Notes: generated by a model from the letters alone, not told the origin. Counted from the stretch's first letter, positions 49,811 through 58,484 are shown. The stretch: 64,000 nucleotides of DNA from Candidatus Eisenbergiella merdavium (GCA_019119595.1 DWWS01000069.1:84325-148324); one strand, 5' to 3'. A program made the numbers and translations.

Positions 49811-51562
49811 TTATCGTTCTCTCCGGATCTGCCCGTCCTCCACCCGGTAGACCATATCGCATTTTTCAATGGTCTGGAGCCGGTGAGCGATGATGATCAG
49901 GGTCTTTCGCCCGTGCAGGTGGTTGATGGAGTCCATGATCGCCGCCTCCGTCTCGTTGTCCAGCGCGGAGGTGGCCTCGTCCAGCACCAGCACCTCCGGA
50001 TCCTCGAACAGCGCCCGGGCAATGCCGATCCTCTGCCGCTGGCCGCCGGAGATGCGGATGCCCCGCTCTCCGATGCTGGTGTCAAGCCCCTCCGGGAGGC
50101 CGCGCACGAATTCGTCAAGCTGCGCCTCCTTCAGCGCCTGCCAAACCTTCTTATCGTCGATCTCCTCATCCGGAACCCCGAAGGCCACGTTCTTGCGGAT
50201 GGAGGCGTCGATCATGAAGATCGTCTGCGGGATATAGCCGATGTTTTTCAGCCAGCCCTCATAGTGCTTTCGCACCTCCACGCCGTCCGCAAGGATCTGC
50301 CCCTCCTGCAGGGTGAGAAGCCCCAGAAGGATGTCGATGATGGTGGTCTTTCCCGCGCCGGAGGTTCCCACCACGCCCACGGAGCTTCCCACGGGGATGG
50401 TCATTTCCGCATGGTCGAAGATCAGCACGTCGCTGTTGGGGTAGTGATATATGATATTTTTCAGCTCGATCCTTTCATGAACCGGAAGCTTCTCCACCTC
50501 TTTTTTCTGCAGATAGGTCTGCGCGTCATAATCCACGCTGCCGTCGTGGATCTCCTCCTGCAGATTGTCGCTCACGCCCATGAAGAAGGGTTCAAAATAG
50601 GAAATGGAGGTCAGGTAGTTGTTGATCCGGTTGGCGCTGGGCAGAAGCCGCATGGCCGCCACCGCGAACACGCCGATCTGCGCCACCATCTCCGTCATAT
50701 CCCCGCCCGCCATGATCTGGAGGATCAGATACAGCATCAGCCCGGCGATGCAGACCGTCTCGATCAGAAGCCTGGGAGTGGAATTGTAGATATTGTATTT
50801 CTGAACCGTCCCCACATATCCGGCCCCGCACTTGGCGTATTCGTTGATGAAATAGCTCTCCCGGTTGGCGATCTTGATCTCCTTGATCCCCATCACCGAC
50901 TGATCGATCCACTTGTACAGGCCGCTGTAATAATCCTGATTTTCCTCGCCCGCCTTTTTCATGATGGGTTTCAGAATGTTCTTGATGACCAGAAGCACCA
51001 CGATCAGCAGGGCCGCCACCACCACCGTCATCAGCGGATCCTGCACCATCAGCACGATGGTCAGGATCACGAACATGATCACCTCGCTGGTAAGCTGAAG
51101 GCAGGAAAGGATCAGCCCGTACATGTTGTTCACGTCCGAGGTGATGCTCCTCTGGATCACCGAGGTGTCCGCGTTCAGATAATACTCATAGGGCCTCTGC
51201 ATGAAATTGATCATCATCCTGCGGGAGGTGGCAAACTGGTTCGTATAGACGAAGCGCAGCTGCACCACGTTCTGAAAATACAGGAACACGTTTTTCAGGA
51301 CAAAGGCGGCGATGATAGCCGCGAGCATCAGAATGGTGAACTGCGCCGTGCTCTTCATTCCAAGGGAACGGTACAGGTTTCCCAGATAGCCCTCTCCCGT
51401 CACCTGCTCCGGATCCAGAAGCGTCTGGATCACCGGAATGACCAGGCCGATGCTGCACGCCTCAAGCAGGGCGCCGAAGAACATCAGCACGATGATCCCG
51501 CCCATTTTCGCCTTCTGTCTGCCGTCCAGCAGGACGTTCATTTTCTTCAGTATCTTCTGCAT
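49811..51562 (-). CDS. ABC transporter, lipid-linked oligosaccharide flippase (PglK type)
   Basis: 583-aa half exporter with six membrane helices and an ATPase. The start MQKILKKMNVLLDGRQKAKMGG and the helix-1 sequence FGALLEACSIGLVIPVI are PglK-like. Walker A GTSGAGKTTIID, signature RISGGQRQRIGIARAL, Walker B VLVLDEATSALD and IIIAHRL are intact. It is a paralogue of the protein at 9154, with clear similarity over the full length but many differences. In this cluster it should flip the lipid-linked oligosaccharide started by the PglC-like enzyme. AAGGAG is about 12 bases before the ATG. Confidence 0.9.
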   Translation of the reverse strand: MQKILKKMNVLLDGRQKAKMGGIIVLMFFGALLEACSIGLVIPVIQTLLDPEQVTGEGYLGNLYRSLGMKSTAQFTILMLAAIIAAFVLKNVFLYFQNVVQLRFVYTNQFATSRRMMINFMQRPYEYYLNADTSVIQRSITSDVNNMYGLILSCLQLTSEVIMFVILTIVLMVQDPLMTVVVAALLIVVLLVIKNILKPIMKKAGEENQDYYSGLYKWIDQSVMGIKEIKIANRESYFINEYAKCGAGYVGTVQKYNIYNSTPRLLIETVCIAGLMLYLILQIMAGGDMTEMVAQIGVFAVAAMRLLPSANRINNYLTSISYFEPFFMGVSDNLQEEIHDGSVDYDAQTYLQKKEVEKLPVHERIELKNIIYHYPNSDVLIFDHAEMTIPVGSSVGVVGTSGAGKTTIIDILLGLLTLQEGQILADGVEVRKHYEGWLKNIGYIPQTIFMIDASIRKNVAFGVPDEEIDDKKVWQALKEAQLDEFVRGLPEGLDTSIGERGIRISGGQRQRIGIARALFEDPEVLVLDEATSALDNETEAAIMDSINHLHGRKTLIIIAHRLQTIEKCDMVYRVEDGQIRRER

Positions 51563-51582
51563 ATCCCAAAGCCGCTCCTTTT

Positions 51583-52650
51583 TTATATCGCCTCGTTCTG
51601 CCGGTGGATCTCCGGCGCCTCATACCGGTCCATGAAGTCCTCTCCCAGAAAAACCTTTTCCTTCGAGAAATGGATGGAATCCGGGACCGTGAATACGGAG
51701 ATCACCTTCTCCACCTGAATGTCCGGCAGGAAATTCATCATCTCCATGGGGAAATTTCCCGGAAGCACCACACAGCCGTCAAAAAGCCTCTCATAATCCA
51801 GTATATCCCTGGGATGGGGTTTTAAAATCACCTGCGCCCCCTGTCCGTACTCCGCGATGATATCCCGGAAGATCCGCTCCCTGGTTTCCAGGTCGCACAG
51901 GGGCTCCGTCAGGATCAGGATCTTGTTCTCATGATGGGCGCCCGAGGTGAGCTGCCCCACCAGCCTTTCCTTATTCTCCAGGAAAATGCCGAGCAGGCAG
52001 TCCTTCCCTTCCTCCGTCAGCGCCTCCACCAGACGTTCTCTGGGGCATTCGATGTATTTGGGGCAGGGATAAGGCAGAACGGAAATGTCGTTCACTTCCA
52101 TGTCTATGCAGTATTTTCCCCAGCCATTCTGAATGAAGATCAGATTCCAGGCGGCCAGAAGCGCCTTCAGCTTAAAGTGCCCCCTGTTGTCGTATCTTGC
52201 CGTATCATAATAACGGATGCAGTCCAGCCCGTCCTCCAGAGCGTGATACCGGATCCGCTTCCAGCTCAGATAGTAGCCGATGGGGTCGGAATCGCAGAAC
52301 ACATAAATATCCCGGTACTGCCTGAAATCCACCGGCACGTACTTCTCCTGCGCCGCCCCCAGTTTTTTGCAGAAAAGCATCCGGGAAAGCATGTTCAGGA
52401 CGAGGTTCCCCCGGTTCTTATGATACCTGGCAAGGCCCGAAACCCGGCTTTCCTCCTGCTCCTCAAAGGTGAAAACCTGTCCGTACAGCCCGCTCTGCGA
52501 AAGCCGTTCCTGCAGAGAGCCGAAATCGCAGGACATGGTGCTCAGCACCATATCCGCCCTTCCCCGCTCCTTCGCAGGCAGGTTCAGCTCCTTCAGGCTC
52601 GCTATATATACATGATAAAAGGTATGGCATACATAAATCCGATCCTTCAT
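51583..52650 (-). CDS. GT52-like glycosyltransferase, probable nonulosonic-acid transferase
   Basis: 355-aa protein (ATG at 52650 with GGAG upstream) of the GT52 type, the family of bacterial lipooligosaccharide sialyltransferases that use CMP-sialic acid. RIYVCHTFYHVYIASLKELN is the N-terminal strand; the C-terminal half has ILKPHPRDILDYERLF (His-Pro motif), VLPGNFPMEMMNF and SVFTVPDSIHFS, all in family order. An operon for a CMP-nonulosonic acid is divergently encoded just 4 kb away (56565-60877), which fits the donor. It lies between the flippase and GtrII-like genes. Acceptor unknown. Confidence 0.8.
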   Translation of the reverse strand: MKDRIYVCHTFYHVYIASLKELNLPAKERGRADMVLSTMSCDFGSLQERLSQSGLYGQVFTFEEQEESRVSGLARYHKNRGNLVLNMLSRMLFCKKLGAAQEKYVPVDFRQYRDIYVFCDSDPIGYYLSWKRIRYHALEDGLDCIRYYDTARYDNRGHFKLKALLAAWNLIFIQNGWGKYCIDMEVNDISVLPYPCPKYIECPRERLVEALTEEGKDCLLGIFLENKERLVGQLTSGAHHENKILILTEPLCDLETRERIFRDIIAEYGQGAQVILKPHPRDILDYERLFDGCVVLPGNFPMEMMNFLPDIQVEKVISVFTVPDSIHFSKEKVFLGEDFMDRYEAPEIHRQNEAI

Positions 52651-52703
52651 CCCTTTTCTCCGTTTTCCGATATCCGCCTGTCCGCCCGATACAGCCGGCC
52701 TTC

Positions 52704-54395
52704 TCAGCCCCCGCTCTGAGGGGCCAGCGTTTCCTCGCAGGTTTTCACCACCCACACGTCCATGATCTTCTGCACGCAGCCCTCCGCCGGGTAGGACGGC
52801 ATATTCCGGTATTCCTCCGACTGGTGAATGGCCTCCTGCACTTCCTCGCTCACCTCCGGCGTTTCTACGCCGACATAGATCTTCATGAAATTCTGGCGCA
52901 CCCCGCTGGTGAGAAGCCCCGTTTCCTTCGCCACGCCGGACAAATCGTCAAACCGCTCCCCGTCCATGGAATAGCTTCCCAGCAGATCCGGCGTTTCACT
53001 CAGACCGTATTCCCCCAGAAGAAGAAAGGCGTCGCCCGGCTGATATCCCTCCGTGGCTTCAATCCGCTCCATGATCCGGTTGTACCAGGCATAGGCGCGC
53101 TCATAGGCGATCCCCATCCGAAAGTATGCCTCATTTGTCACCACAAAATTTTCATAGCCCACCAGAAGCAGCACCACGGTCACAAACAGGCTGACAAGCC
53201 TGGGGCCGGTTTTCAGGAAACAGTTCTGTGCTGCAGGCTTTTTTTCTGCAAACAGGCCGTCCTTCTTCTGCAGGCTCCTTTCCATCAGAGCGATGATAAA
53301 CAGATAGAGGATCACGTACTGATAAAGCATCAGCATGCTCACGCTGGCGTCCGGGGCCATGATGATGATGGAGCCCATGGCGAGGGGCACCGCCGCCGCA
53401 AGGAACAGATAAAGGAGCGCCCCGGCGGGCCGCTTCCAGAGCTTTCTTTTCACAAACCAGGCGATCACAAGCGCGGCGGCAAGCAGGCAGCAGATCACAT
53501 TCAGCGCCCAGGCGAAGCCGTTCACAAAGGAATAGGGCTTCAGGATAAAATATTCCGCCACCCAACGGTAGGCGCGCAGGATCAGCCTGGGAAGCCTTAC
53601 CGGATCGATCCGCCCCATCTGGTTTAAGCCGTTATAGGAATCCAGCTCCGGAAAGATCAGCCGCGCGATCAGGCTGTAGAGCGCAATCGCCGCGATCAAG
53701 ACCAGGAGGGTCTTCACGCCGGACAGAAATACGTTCCTTTCCCTTCCCGAAAAAAACGTTCCGCCCTTAGACGGGATTCCCCCGGACAGACTATTCTCCT
53801 CCCCCGGCTCTTCCTCCCGAAGCTGATCCAGGAAAAGGCCGCAGACCAGGATGCCCAGCGCCAGACATAGGTATGCCTGATACAGGCCAAGGCTGAGCAC
53901 CAGGAGCGCAATGCCGGGCAGGAAGCCGAACCGGTATTTCCGGATGAGCCACGCCGCCGTACAGGCCAGGAAAATCCCCACCGCATAGCAGTCTGCCGTA
54001 AACATGAAGGTAAACATGCTGCATACGGAAGGAAAGGAAAGCATCATAAGAGGGGCCAGCACCACGCCCGTCAGGCTCCGGATATCCAGGGCGGCTACCG
54101 CCATACAGGCCGCCAGGGACAAAAAGACTACGGCAAACAGACCGCCGATCCACGGGACGCTCCAGATCCCGTCCACCGGATTGATATATTTCAAAAACCA
54201 TCTTCCGAATTCCGAGCCCACGCCGAAGCTTCCCACGTTGTTGATATCGTCCCAGTTTGGCAGCTTGTTCGTAAACATATAGGCATGGATCAGGATCCCC
54301 GATATCATCCCCGTCAAAAAGCACAGGCGGATGCGGGTCGGTATTTTTCCCAGAAGCGCCTTTATCGTATCCGTATTCTCTATCATGCGGTCCAT
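52704..54395 (-). CDS. GtrII-like membrane glycosyltransferase
   Basis: 563-aa protein with a dozen or so membrane helices. FTNKLPNWDDINNVGSFG in the first outside loop with the Trp-Asp-Asp acidic site, SEFGRWFLKYI, and TFMFTADCYAVGIFLA match the GtrII family, which adds a side-chain sugar from undecaprenyl-P-sugar to an exported polymer. The donor could come from the GtrB-like protein encoded at 41982. The C-terminal 150 residues form an outside domain. The start is at 54395 or, with better ribosome spacing, at the ATG at 54386. A 17-bp repeat array lies just upstream. Confidence 0.82.
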   Translation of the reverse strand: MDRMIENTDTIKALLGKIPTRIRLCFLTGMISGILIHAYMFTNKLPNWDDINNVGSFGVGSEFGRWFLKYINPVDGIWSVPWIGGLFAVVFLSLAACMAVAALDIRSLTGVVLAPLMMLSFPSVCSMFTFMFTADCYAVGIFLACTAAWLIRKYRFGFLPGIALLVLSLGLYQAYLCLALGILVCGLFLDQLREEEPGEENSLSGGIPSKGGTFFSGRERNVFLSGVKTLLVLIAAIALYSLIARLIFPELDSYNGLNQMGRIDPVRLPRLILRAYRWVAEYFILKPYSFVNGFAWALNVICCLLAAALVIAWFVKRKLWKRPAGALLYLFLAAAVPLAMGSIIIMAPDASVSMLMLYQYVILYLFIIALMERSLQKKDGLFAEKKPAAQNCFLKTGPRLVSLFVTVVLLLVGYENFVVTNEAYFRMGIAYERAYAWYNRIMERIEATEGYQPGDAFLLLGEYGLSETPDLLGSYSMDGERFDDLSGVAKETGLLTSGVRQNFMKIYVGVETPEVSEEVQEAIHQSEEYRNMPSYPAEGCVQKIMDVWVVKTCEETLAPQSGG

Positions 54396-54454
54396 CCTTT
54401 CTTCTGTAATTCCCGCCGGCGGCTGTTTTTTCCGCCTCTGTCCCTTTTCCGGCG

Positions 54455-54557
54455 GCTGCTCTTTCGCTGCGGCTGTTCCTTCGCCGGCGGTTGTTCCTTC
54501 GCCGCAGCTATCCCTTTGCCGCGGCTATCCCTTCGCCGCGGCTATCCCTTCGCCGTC
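54455..54557. repeat. 17-bp tandem repeat across the stop of the DUF6311-like gene
   Basis: Units start at 54455, 54472, 54490, 54507, 54524 and 54541, period 17 with one 18-base step, about six copies. The unit read on the minus strand is GCGAAGG(G/A)A(T/C)AGCCGCG-like. The stop TAG of the gene at 54542-56284 is inside the first copy. As 17 is not a multiple of three, gain or loss shifts frame downstream of the stop. Confidence 0.85.
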
Positions 54558-56284
54558 CCTACGATCACGCCGTCCACATGGGTATAGTCCATATCCGGGC
54601 TGACGCACATGGCTTCGTCGACGGCGAGATAAATATACAGCGTATCCTCTCTCACCTCCGCCAGTGCATCCAGCAGATTCTCCGCCGCCTTTGTCCGGAT
54701 CGTCTGACAGGCGCTGCAGAAATCGTTCACCGTAAGCCCGTTCTTTTCCGCATATATGGACAGCTCGCTGACCAGATCCTCATCGTCCAGAAGGTAGGAA
54801 ACGAATACCACGTGCTCAAGCTCCGGATCCCGGGCCCATTCCTCCCACTGTTCGTCATCCAGAGGGCTTTCATAAACATAGTCCGTGCCAAACTGCACCT
54901 GCCGCTGCATGAGCTGCCATTTCCCGTCGTCCACCTGAAGCACGGAAAAGACCACCAGCAGCACCGCCGCCATGCTCTGCCAGGGCATGGCCTTCTCCAT
55001 GAAGACCACGCTTCCCAGAATCACAAGATAGACCACAGGCCAGATAAAGCGCCCCGTATTTCCAACCATTCCCCACAGCCGGGTCGCCCACAGCGGGAGG
55101 TTATAGCTTGCGATCACATCCGAGCCGAACGCCACCTGAGGGGAAAGGGCGATCAGCACGCACAAAAGAGCAAGAAACGCAAACGCGGCCGCGTTTTCCT
55201 TTTTTTTCCGGAAACGACCGGCCGTCTCCGCCTGCCCGCCGCGCCTGAACAGGGAAAGGAAGCTCGAAAAAATATTTTCCCGCCTGATGAGCAGACGATA
55301 AGCAAGCTGGAAAAACCAGCCCGCAAGCCCGGCTGCGAGCGTCAAAAAAACCGCAGTCCCGGGGAAGGCCAGCCCCTCCTGCGCATTGTCACCATAAACC
55401 GGAAGGCTTCCAAGCACCTGCGACCAGCCCTGAGTATTCAGCAGACCGTTCAGGTTAAAGCCGGACTGTCCCAGCGCCGTAAGCTCCGGAACATGATCAT
55501 GGCCAAAGCCCCCCAGCAGAGCAACCGTTCCCACAGAGCAGGCAAAGTAGGAGAAAACCGCCCCAAGACCTTCTGCCACCCTCGTTTTTTTCACCGCATC
55601 GGCCAGGAAAAAGCCGATCAGCACAAGACCGCAGATGGGGATGAAATAGAGCTGGATCCCCGCGGCAAGAAGCCCCGCCGCCCCCCAGCAGACAGCGGTC
55701 CAAACGCTCCCAAGCCGCATTCTGCACAGGCCAAGATAGAGACAGCCCAAAATAAGCCACTGCGCGCCCAGCGCCATGTTCACCGTCATCTGAGAAAGCA
55801 TGACGGGCGCGATAACAAAAAGCAGACTGCCCACGGCCGCCTCCGCCTTTTTTCCCACATAATGAAAAATGAGAAGGGCTCCGAACGCCCCCTGCAGGGC
55901 AAAGCAAAGAAGAACCCAAAGTCCGAAATACTGGAAGCTGTCCGGCAGGATTCCCCCAAACAGCTTAAAGAACACCGCCAAAAGCGGCACAGAATCCGTA
56001 AAGATCACAGAGACCTCATAGGGATAGGACATCCGGTCCATCAGGCCAATCGGGAAGGTCCATTCGCTGTCCCGGAAAAAACACCAGCCCAGATAATGCT
56101 GGGTCAGCTCCCCTCCGCCAAGCAGCCAGTCCGTGTAGGTAACATCCAGCACACGCACGCCGTAGATGCACAGAAAAGCCACAATTCCAACCGCCGCCCC
56201 CAGCAGCCAGACCATATTTTTGGTAAGCCAGGCCCCAACGGCCCTTCCGTTCAATTTCCGCACAGCCTCTGTTTTTCCTTCCAT
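54542..56284 (-). CDS. DUF6311-like polytopic membrane protein
   Basis: 580-aa membrane protein and first gene of the right-hand operon. LLGGGELTQHYLGWCFFRDSEWTFPIGLMD is a loop typical of DUF6311 proteins (GT-C-like), with a Gly-Gly-Glu/Asp and His near the first helix. About ten further hydrophobic segments are followed by an outside domain (about 470-575). The function is not established; its place in a GT-C-rich locus suggests sugar transfer to an exported glycan. The ATG has a weak site (TCGGG). The stop lies inside a 17-bp repeat array. A strong promoter is about 55 bases upstream. Confidence 0.75.
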   Translation of the reverse strand: MEGKTEAVRKLNGRAVGAWLTKNMVWLLGAAVGIVAFLCIYGVRVLDVTYTDWLLGGGELTQHYLGWCFFRDSEWTFPIGLMDRMSYPYEVSVIFTDSVPLLAVFFKLFGGILPDSFQYFGLWVLLCFALQGAFGALLIFHYVGKKAEAAVGSLLFVIAPVMLSQMTVNMALGAQWLILGCLYLGLCRMRLGSVWTAVCWGAAGLLAAGIQLYFIPICGLVLIGFFLADAVKKTRVAEGLGAVFSYFACSVGTVALLGGFGHDHVPELTALGQSGFNLNGLLNTQGWSQVLGSLPVYGDNAQEGLAFPGTAVFLTLAAGLAGWFFQLAYRLLIRRENIFSSFLSLFRRGGQAETAGRFRKKKENAAAFAFLALLCVLIALSPQVAFGSDVIASYNLPLWATRLWGMVGNTGRFIWPVVYLVILGSVVFMEKAMPWQSMAAVLLVVFSVLQVDDGKWQLMQRQVQFGTDYVYESPLDDEQWEEWARDPELEHVVFVSYLLDDEDLVSELSIYAEKNGLTVNDFCSACQTIRTKAAENLLDALAEVREDTLYIYLAVDEAMCVSPDMDYTHVDGVIVGTAKG

Positions 56285-56340
56285 CCCGATGTATGCCGTC
56301 TATAGAAAGGCGGCCCGAGCAACACTCAAAAACTGAGGAA

Positions 56341-56369
56341 AGTATAACACTTTTCCGGTCCGGAGACAA
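56341..56369 (-). promoter_or_regulatory. Main promoter of the right-hand glycan operon
   Basis: Minus-strand TTGTCT (56364-56369), 17-base spacer, TATACT (56341-56346), with TG one base before the -10 (extended). It is about 57 bases before the first gene and probably drives a 32-kb operon down to 24221. It shares its -35 sequence and spacing with the promoter at 16043. Confidence 0.7.
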
Positions 56370-56485
56370 CCTTATCCACACAAAAGGGGCCCTTCACACC
56401 TGCGTCATTGCTCTCACGCCGCAAGCAGCGGGGGGCGGCTTCCCCTTTCCTGTCGGAAACAGACTGTACGTTCCCCGCCCTTCTG
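56370..56485. other. Core of the divergent intergenic region
   Basis: No gene. The stretch between the two divergent promoters contains GC-rich CGCCGCAAGCAGCGGGGGGCGG (56418-56439; short dyads) and no recognisable operator. It is the only switch point between the long glycan operon and the nonulosonate operon. Confidence 0.5.
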
Positions 56486-56494
56486 TGATATAAT
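56464..56494 (+). promoter_or_regulatory. Promoter of the nonulosonate operon
   Basis: Extended -10 TGATATAAT (TG at 56486-56487, TATAAT at 56489-56494) on the plus strand; the -35 region around 56466-56471 (GTACGT) is poor, as is common with extended -10 promoters. It gives a leader of about 65 bases to the ATG at 56565, with a small hairpin GGTTTCCT-AGGAAGCC near 56530. Confidence 0.6.
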
Positions 56495-56564
56495 GGGCGC
56501 GTAATGCAGATTCTAACTCAAATGCCGGTTTCCTGAAGGAAGCCCGGAAAGGCGGAAGCTTCAG

Positions 56565-57620
56565 ATGAAGGAAAAGAAAACCATTCTGATCTATGCGGAC
56601 GGCAATCCGGACATTGCCACAGGGCACCTCATGCGCTGTCTTTCTATCGCCCACGCGATAAAAAGCCTGGGCGGCGAGGTTCAGTTCGCCGTTTCCGATG
56701 AAGCCTCCGAGGGGCTTCTTTCCTCCTTTTTTACGCAGGAAAGCCGGTTTGCGATCCATATTCTTCATGCGGATTATAGAAAGCCGGAAACCGGCCTTCC
56801 CGGCCTGAAACGGCTTCTGACAGAGGAAGACTCATCGCCGGGCGGGAATTTTTCCTGCCTGCTGATCGACTCCTATTTTGTCACACAGCCCTTCCTTGAG
56901 GCCCTGCGTCCGCTGACGCGCACCGCCCTCCTGGACGACCTGTACGCCTTTGACTATCCGGCGGATCTGGTGATCAATTATGATTTCGCCCCTCCGGAGG
57001 ATTTTTATTCCAAGGCGGGAATGACGCTTTTAGGCAGCGCCTATACGCCCCTGCGCGCCCAGTTTTCCGGCCTTATTCCCGCTCTGCGCAGTCCGGTGAG
57101 GGACATCCTGCTCTCCACCGGCGGAACGGATGCCGAAAACGTGGCGGGGAAGCTTGCCGAAGCGCTCCTTACCGCTCCGGAAAGCGCCTCCTTCCGCATT
57201 CATGTACTCGTCGGAGCCATGTATGCGCACCGGGCGAAGCTGGAGGCTCTGGCACAGACGCAGCCCCGCCTGCTCCTGCATGAGCGGGTGACGGATATGG
57301 CCGCCCTCATGTGCGCCTGCGATCTTGCGGTTTCCGCCGCGGGAACCACCCTGTACGAGCTGTGCGCCGCCGGGGTTCCTTCCGTCAGCTTCACCATGGC
57401 GGACAACCAGCTTGCCGTCGCCCGGGACATGGAACGCTTTGCTGGCGTCCCTTATGCGGGAGACGTGCGCAGTACGCCCGTTCTTACGGACAGGCTGGCC
57501 TCCCTTCTTTTTTCCCTTGCCCGGGAGCCGGAAAAAAGAAAGGCCCTGTCCCGCTCCATGCACGCCGCCGTGGACGGAAAAGGCGCACAGCGGATCGCCC
57601 GCAGGCTGCTCACGCTTTAG
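56565..57620 (+). CDS. PseG-like UDP-sugar hydrolase of nonulosonate synthesis
   Basis: 351-aa GT-B-fold hydrolase that releases UDP from UDP-2,4-diacetamido-2,4,6-trideoxy sugar before condensation with pyruvate. ILIYADGNPDIATGHLMRCL (Gly-x-Gly-His, catalytic His), LLIDSYFV, ALLDDLYAF, LLSTGGTDAENVAGKL and AAGTTLYELCAAGVP are the PseG set. PseG acts in pseudaminate synthesis; LegG of legionaminate is of a different type, so a pseudaminic-type sugar is favoured. The earlier PseB, PseC and PseH genes are not adjacent. GGAAG before the ATG serves as ribosome site. First gene of the plus-strand operon. Confidence 0.87.
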   Translation: MKEKKTILIYADGNPDIATGHLMRCLSIAHAIKSLGGEVQFAVSDEASEGLLSSFFTQESRFAIHILHADYRKPETGLPGLKRLLTEEDSSPGGNFSCLLIDSYFVTQPFLEALRPLTRTALLDDLYAFDYPADLVINYDFAPPEDFYSKAGMTLLGSAYTPLRAQFSGLIPALRSPVRDILLSTGGTDAENVAGKLAEALLTAPESASFRIHVLVGAMYAHRAKLEALAQTQPRLLLHERVTDMAALMCACDLAVSAAGTTLYELCAAGVPSVSFTMADNQLAVARDMERFAGVPYAGDVRSTPVLTDRLASLLFSLAREPEKRKALSRSMHAAVDGKGAQRIARRLLTL

Positions 57621-57622
57621 CA

Positions 57623-57667
57623 AAAGGAGGCCCGAGAGCCGATCGGAGGACGGCTCTTTCCTCCTTT
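57623..57667 (+). other. Long hairpin directly after the PseG-like gene
   Basis: AAAGGAGG (57623-57630) and AGAGCCG (57635-57641) pair with CGGCTCT (57651-57657) and CCTCCTTT (57660-57667), giving an interrupted 15-bp stem with a nine-base loop. It starts three bases after the stop and could protect the mRNA end or reduce read-through. Confidence 0.65.
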
Positions 57668-57690
57668 ACAGTGATCCATGATATCGGAGT

Positions 57691-57713
57691 AAAAGGTCTC
57701 TGAGACCTTTTTA
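57691..57713 (+). terminator. Intrinsic-terminator-like hairpin inside the nonulosonate operon
   Basis: AAAAGGTCTC (57691-57700), one T, GAGACCTTTT (57702-57711) and one more T before ATC. Read on the plus strand the stem ends in T5. It precedes another small hairpin, GCCGC-TACTC-GCGGC (57719-57733), that abuts the ribosome site of the next gene. Partial termination or attenuation between the PseG- and PseF-like genes is likely. Confidence 0.55.
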
Positions 57714-57755
57714 TCAAAGCCGCTACTCGCGGCGGAAAGGGTAAGGATTTACCGT

Positions 57756-58484
57756 ATGCCAGCCATTTCAGAAAAAGAAATACAGCGCCCAAAGGCCGTC
57801 GCCATCATCACCGCCAGAGGGGGAAGCAAACGCATTCCCCATAAAAACATCCGCGATTTCTGCGGCCGCCCCATCCTTTCCTATTCCATCCGGGCTGCCC
57901 TGGAATCAGGGGCCTTCGATGAGGTGATGGTTTCCACGGACGATTCCGAGATCGTCCGGATCGCAAAGGAATGGGGCGCCCGCGTCCCCTTCCTTCGCTC
58001 CGCCGATACCGCAGGGGACTATGCCTCCACGGACGACGTGATCCTGGAGGTGCTGCGGGAATACGAAAAGCAGGGCGTTTTTTTCGAGCGCTTCTGCTGC
58101 ATCTACCCCACCGCCCCCTTCCTCACGGCCAGGCGGCTGCGGGAGGCCATGGCGCTTCTGGATACGGCGGAATCGGTGATGCCCGTGGTTCCCTTTTCCT
58201 ATCCGCCCCAGCGGGGACTGATCGTGGAAAACGGCCGCGTCCGGCGCAAGCATCCCGAGTACCAGAATACCCGCTCTCAGGATCTGGAAAAAATGTATCA
58301 TGACTGCGGCCAGTTTTATGCCTGCCGCACGGATGCCTTCCTGCGGGACGGCACCACGGACGTTGAGGATCTGGTTCCCGTCTATCTCACCGAGCTGGAA
58401 GTGCAGGATATCGACACCGAGGAGGACTGGGAGATCGCGGAACTGAAATACCGCAGGCTGAACGGGACGGACAGACATCTCTGA
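57756..58484 (+). CDS. CMP-nonulosonate cytidylyltransferase (PseF/NeuA-like)
   Basis: 242-aa enzyme that joins CMP to the C9 sugar. The N-terminal AIITARGGSKRIPHKNIRDFCGRPIL (13 to about 38) is the CTP-binding loop of the NeuA/PseF/KdsB superfamily; VMVSTDDSEIVRIA, FLRSADTAGDYASTDDVIL and CCIYPTAPFLTA (Tyr-Pro-Thr-Ala) are PseF-typical. Length matches PseF (about 230), without the esterase extension of NeuA. The ATG has AAGGA eight bases upstream. It lies after a hairpin-rich 135-base gap and 100 bases before the decarboxylase-like gene. Confidence 0.9.
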   Translation: MPAISEKEIQRPKAVAIITARGGSKRIPHKNIRDFCGRPILSYSIRAALESGAFDEVMVSTDDSEIVRIAKEWGARVPFLRSADTAGDYASTDDVILEVLREYEKQGVFFERFCCIYPTAPFLTARRLREAMALLDTAESVMPVVPFSYPPQRGLIVENGRVRRKHPEYQNTRSQDLEKMYHDCGQFYACRTDAFLRDGTTDVEDLVPVYLTELEVQDIDTEEDWEIAELKYRRLNGTDRHL

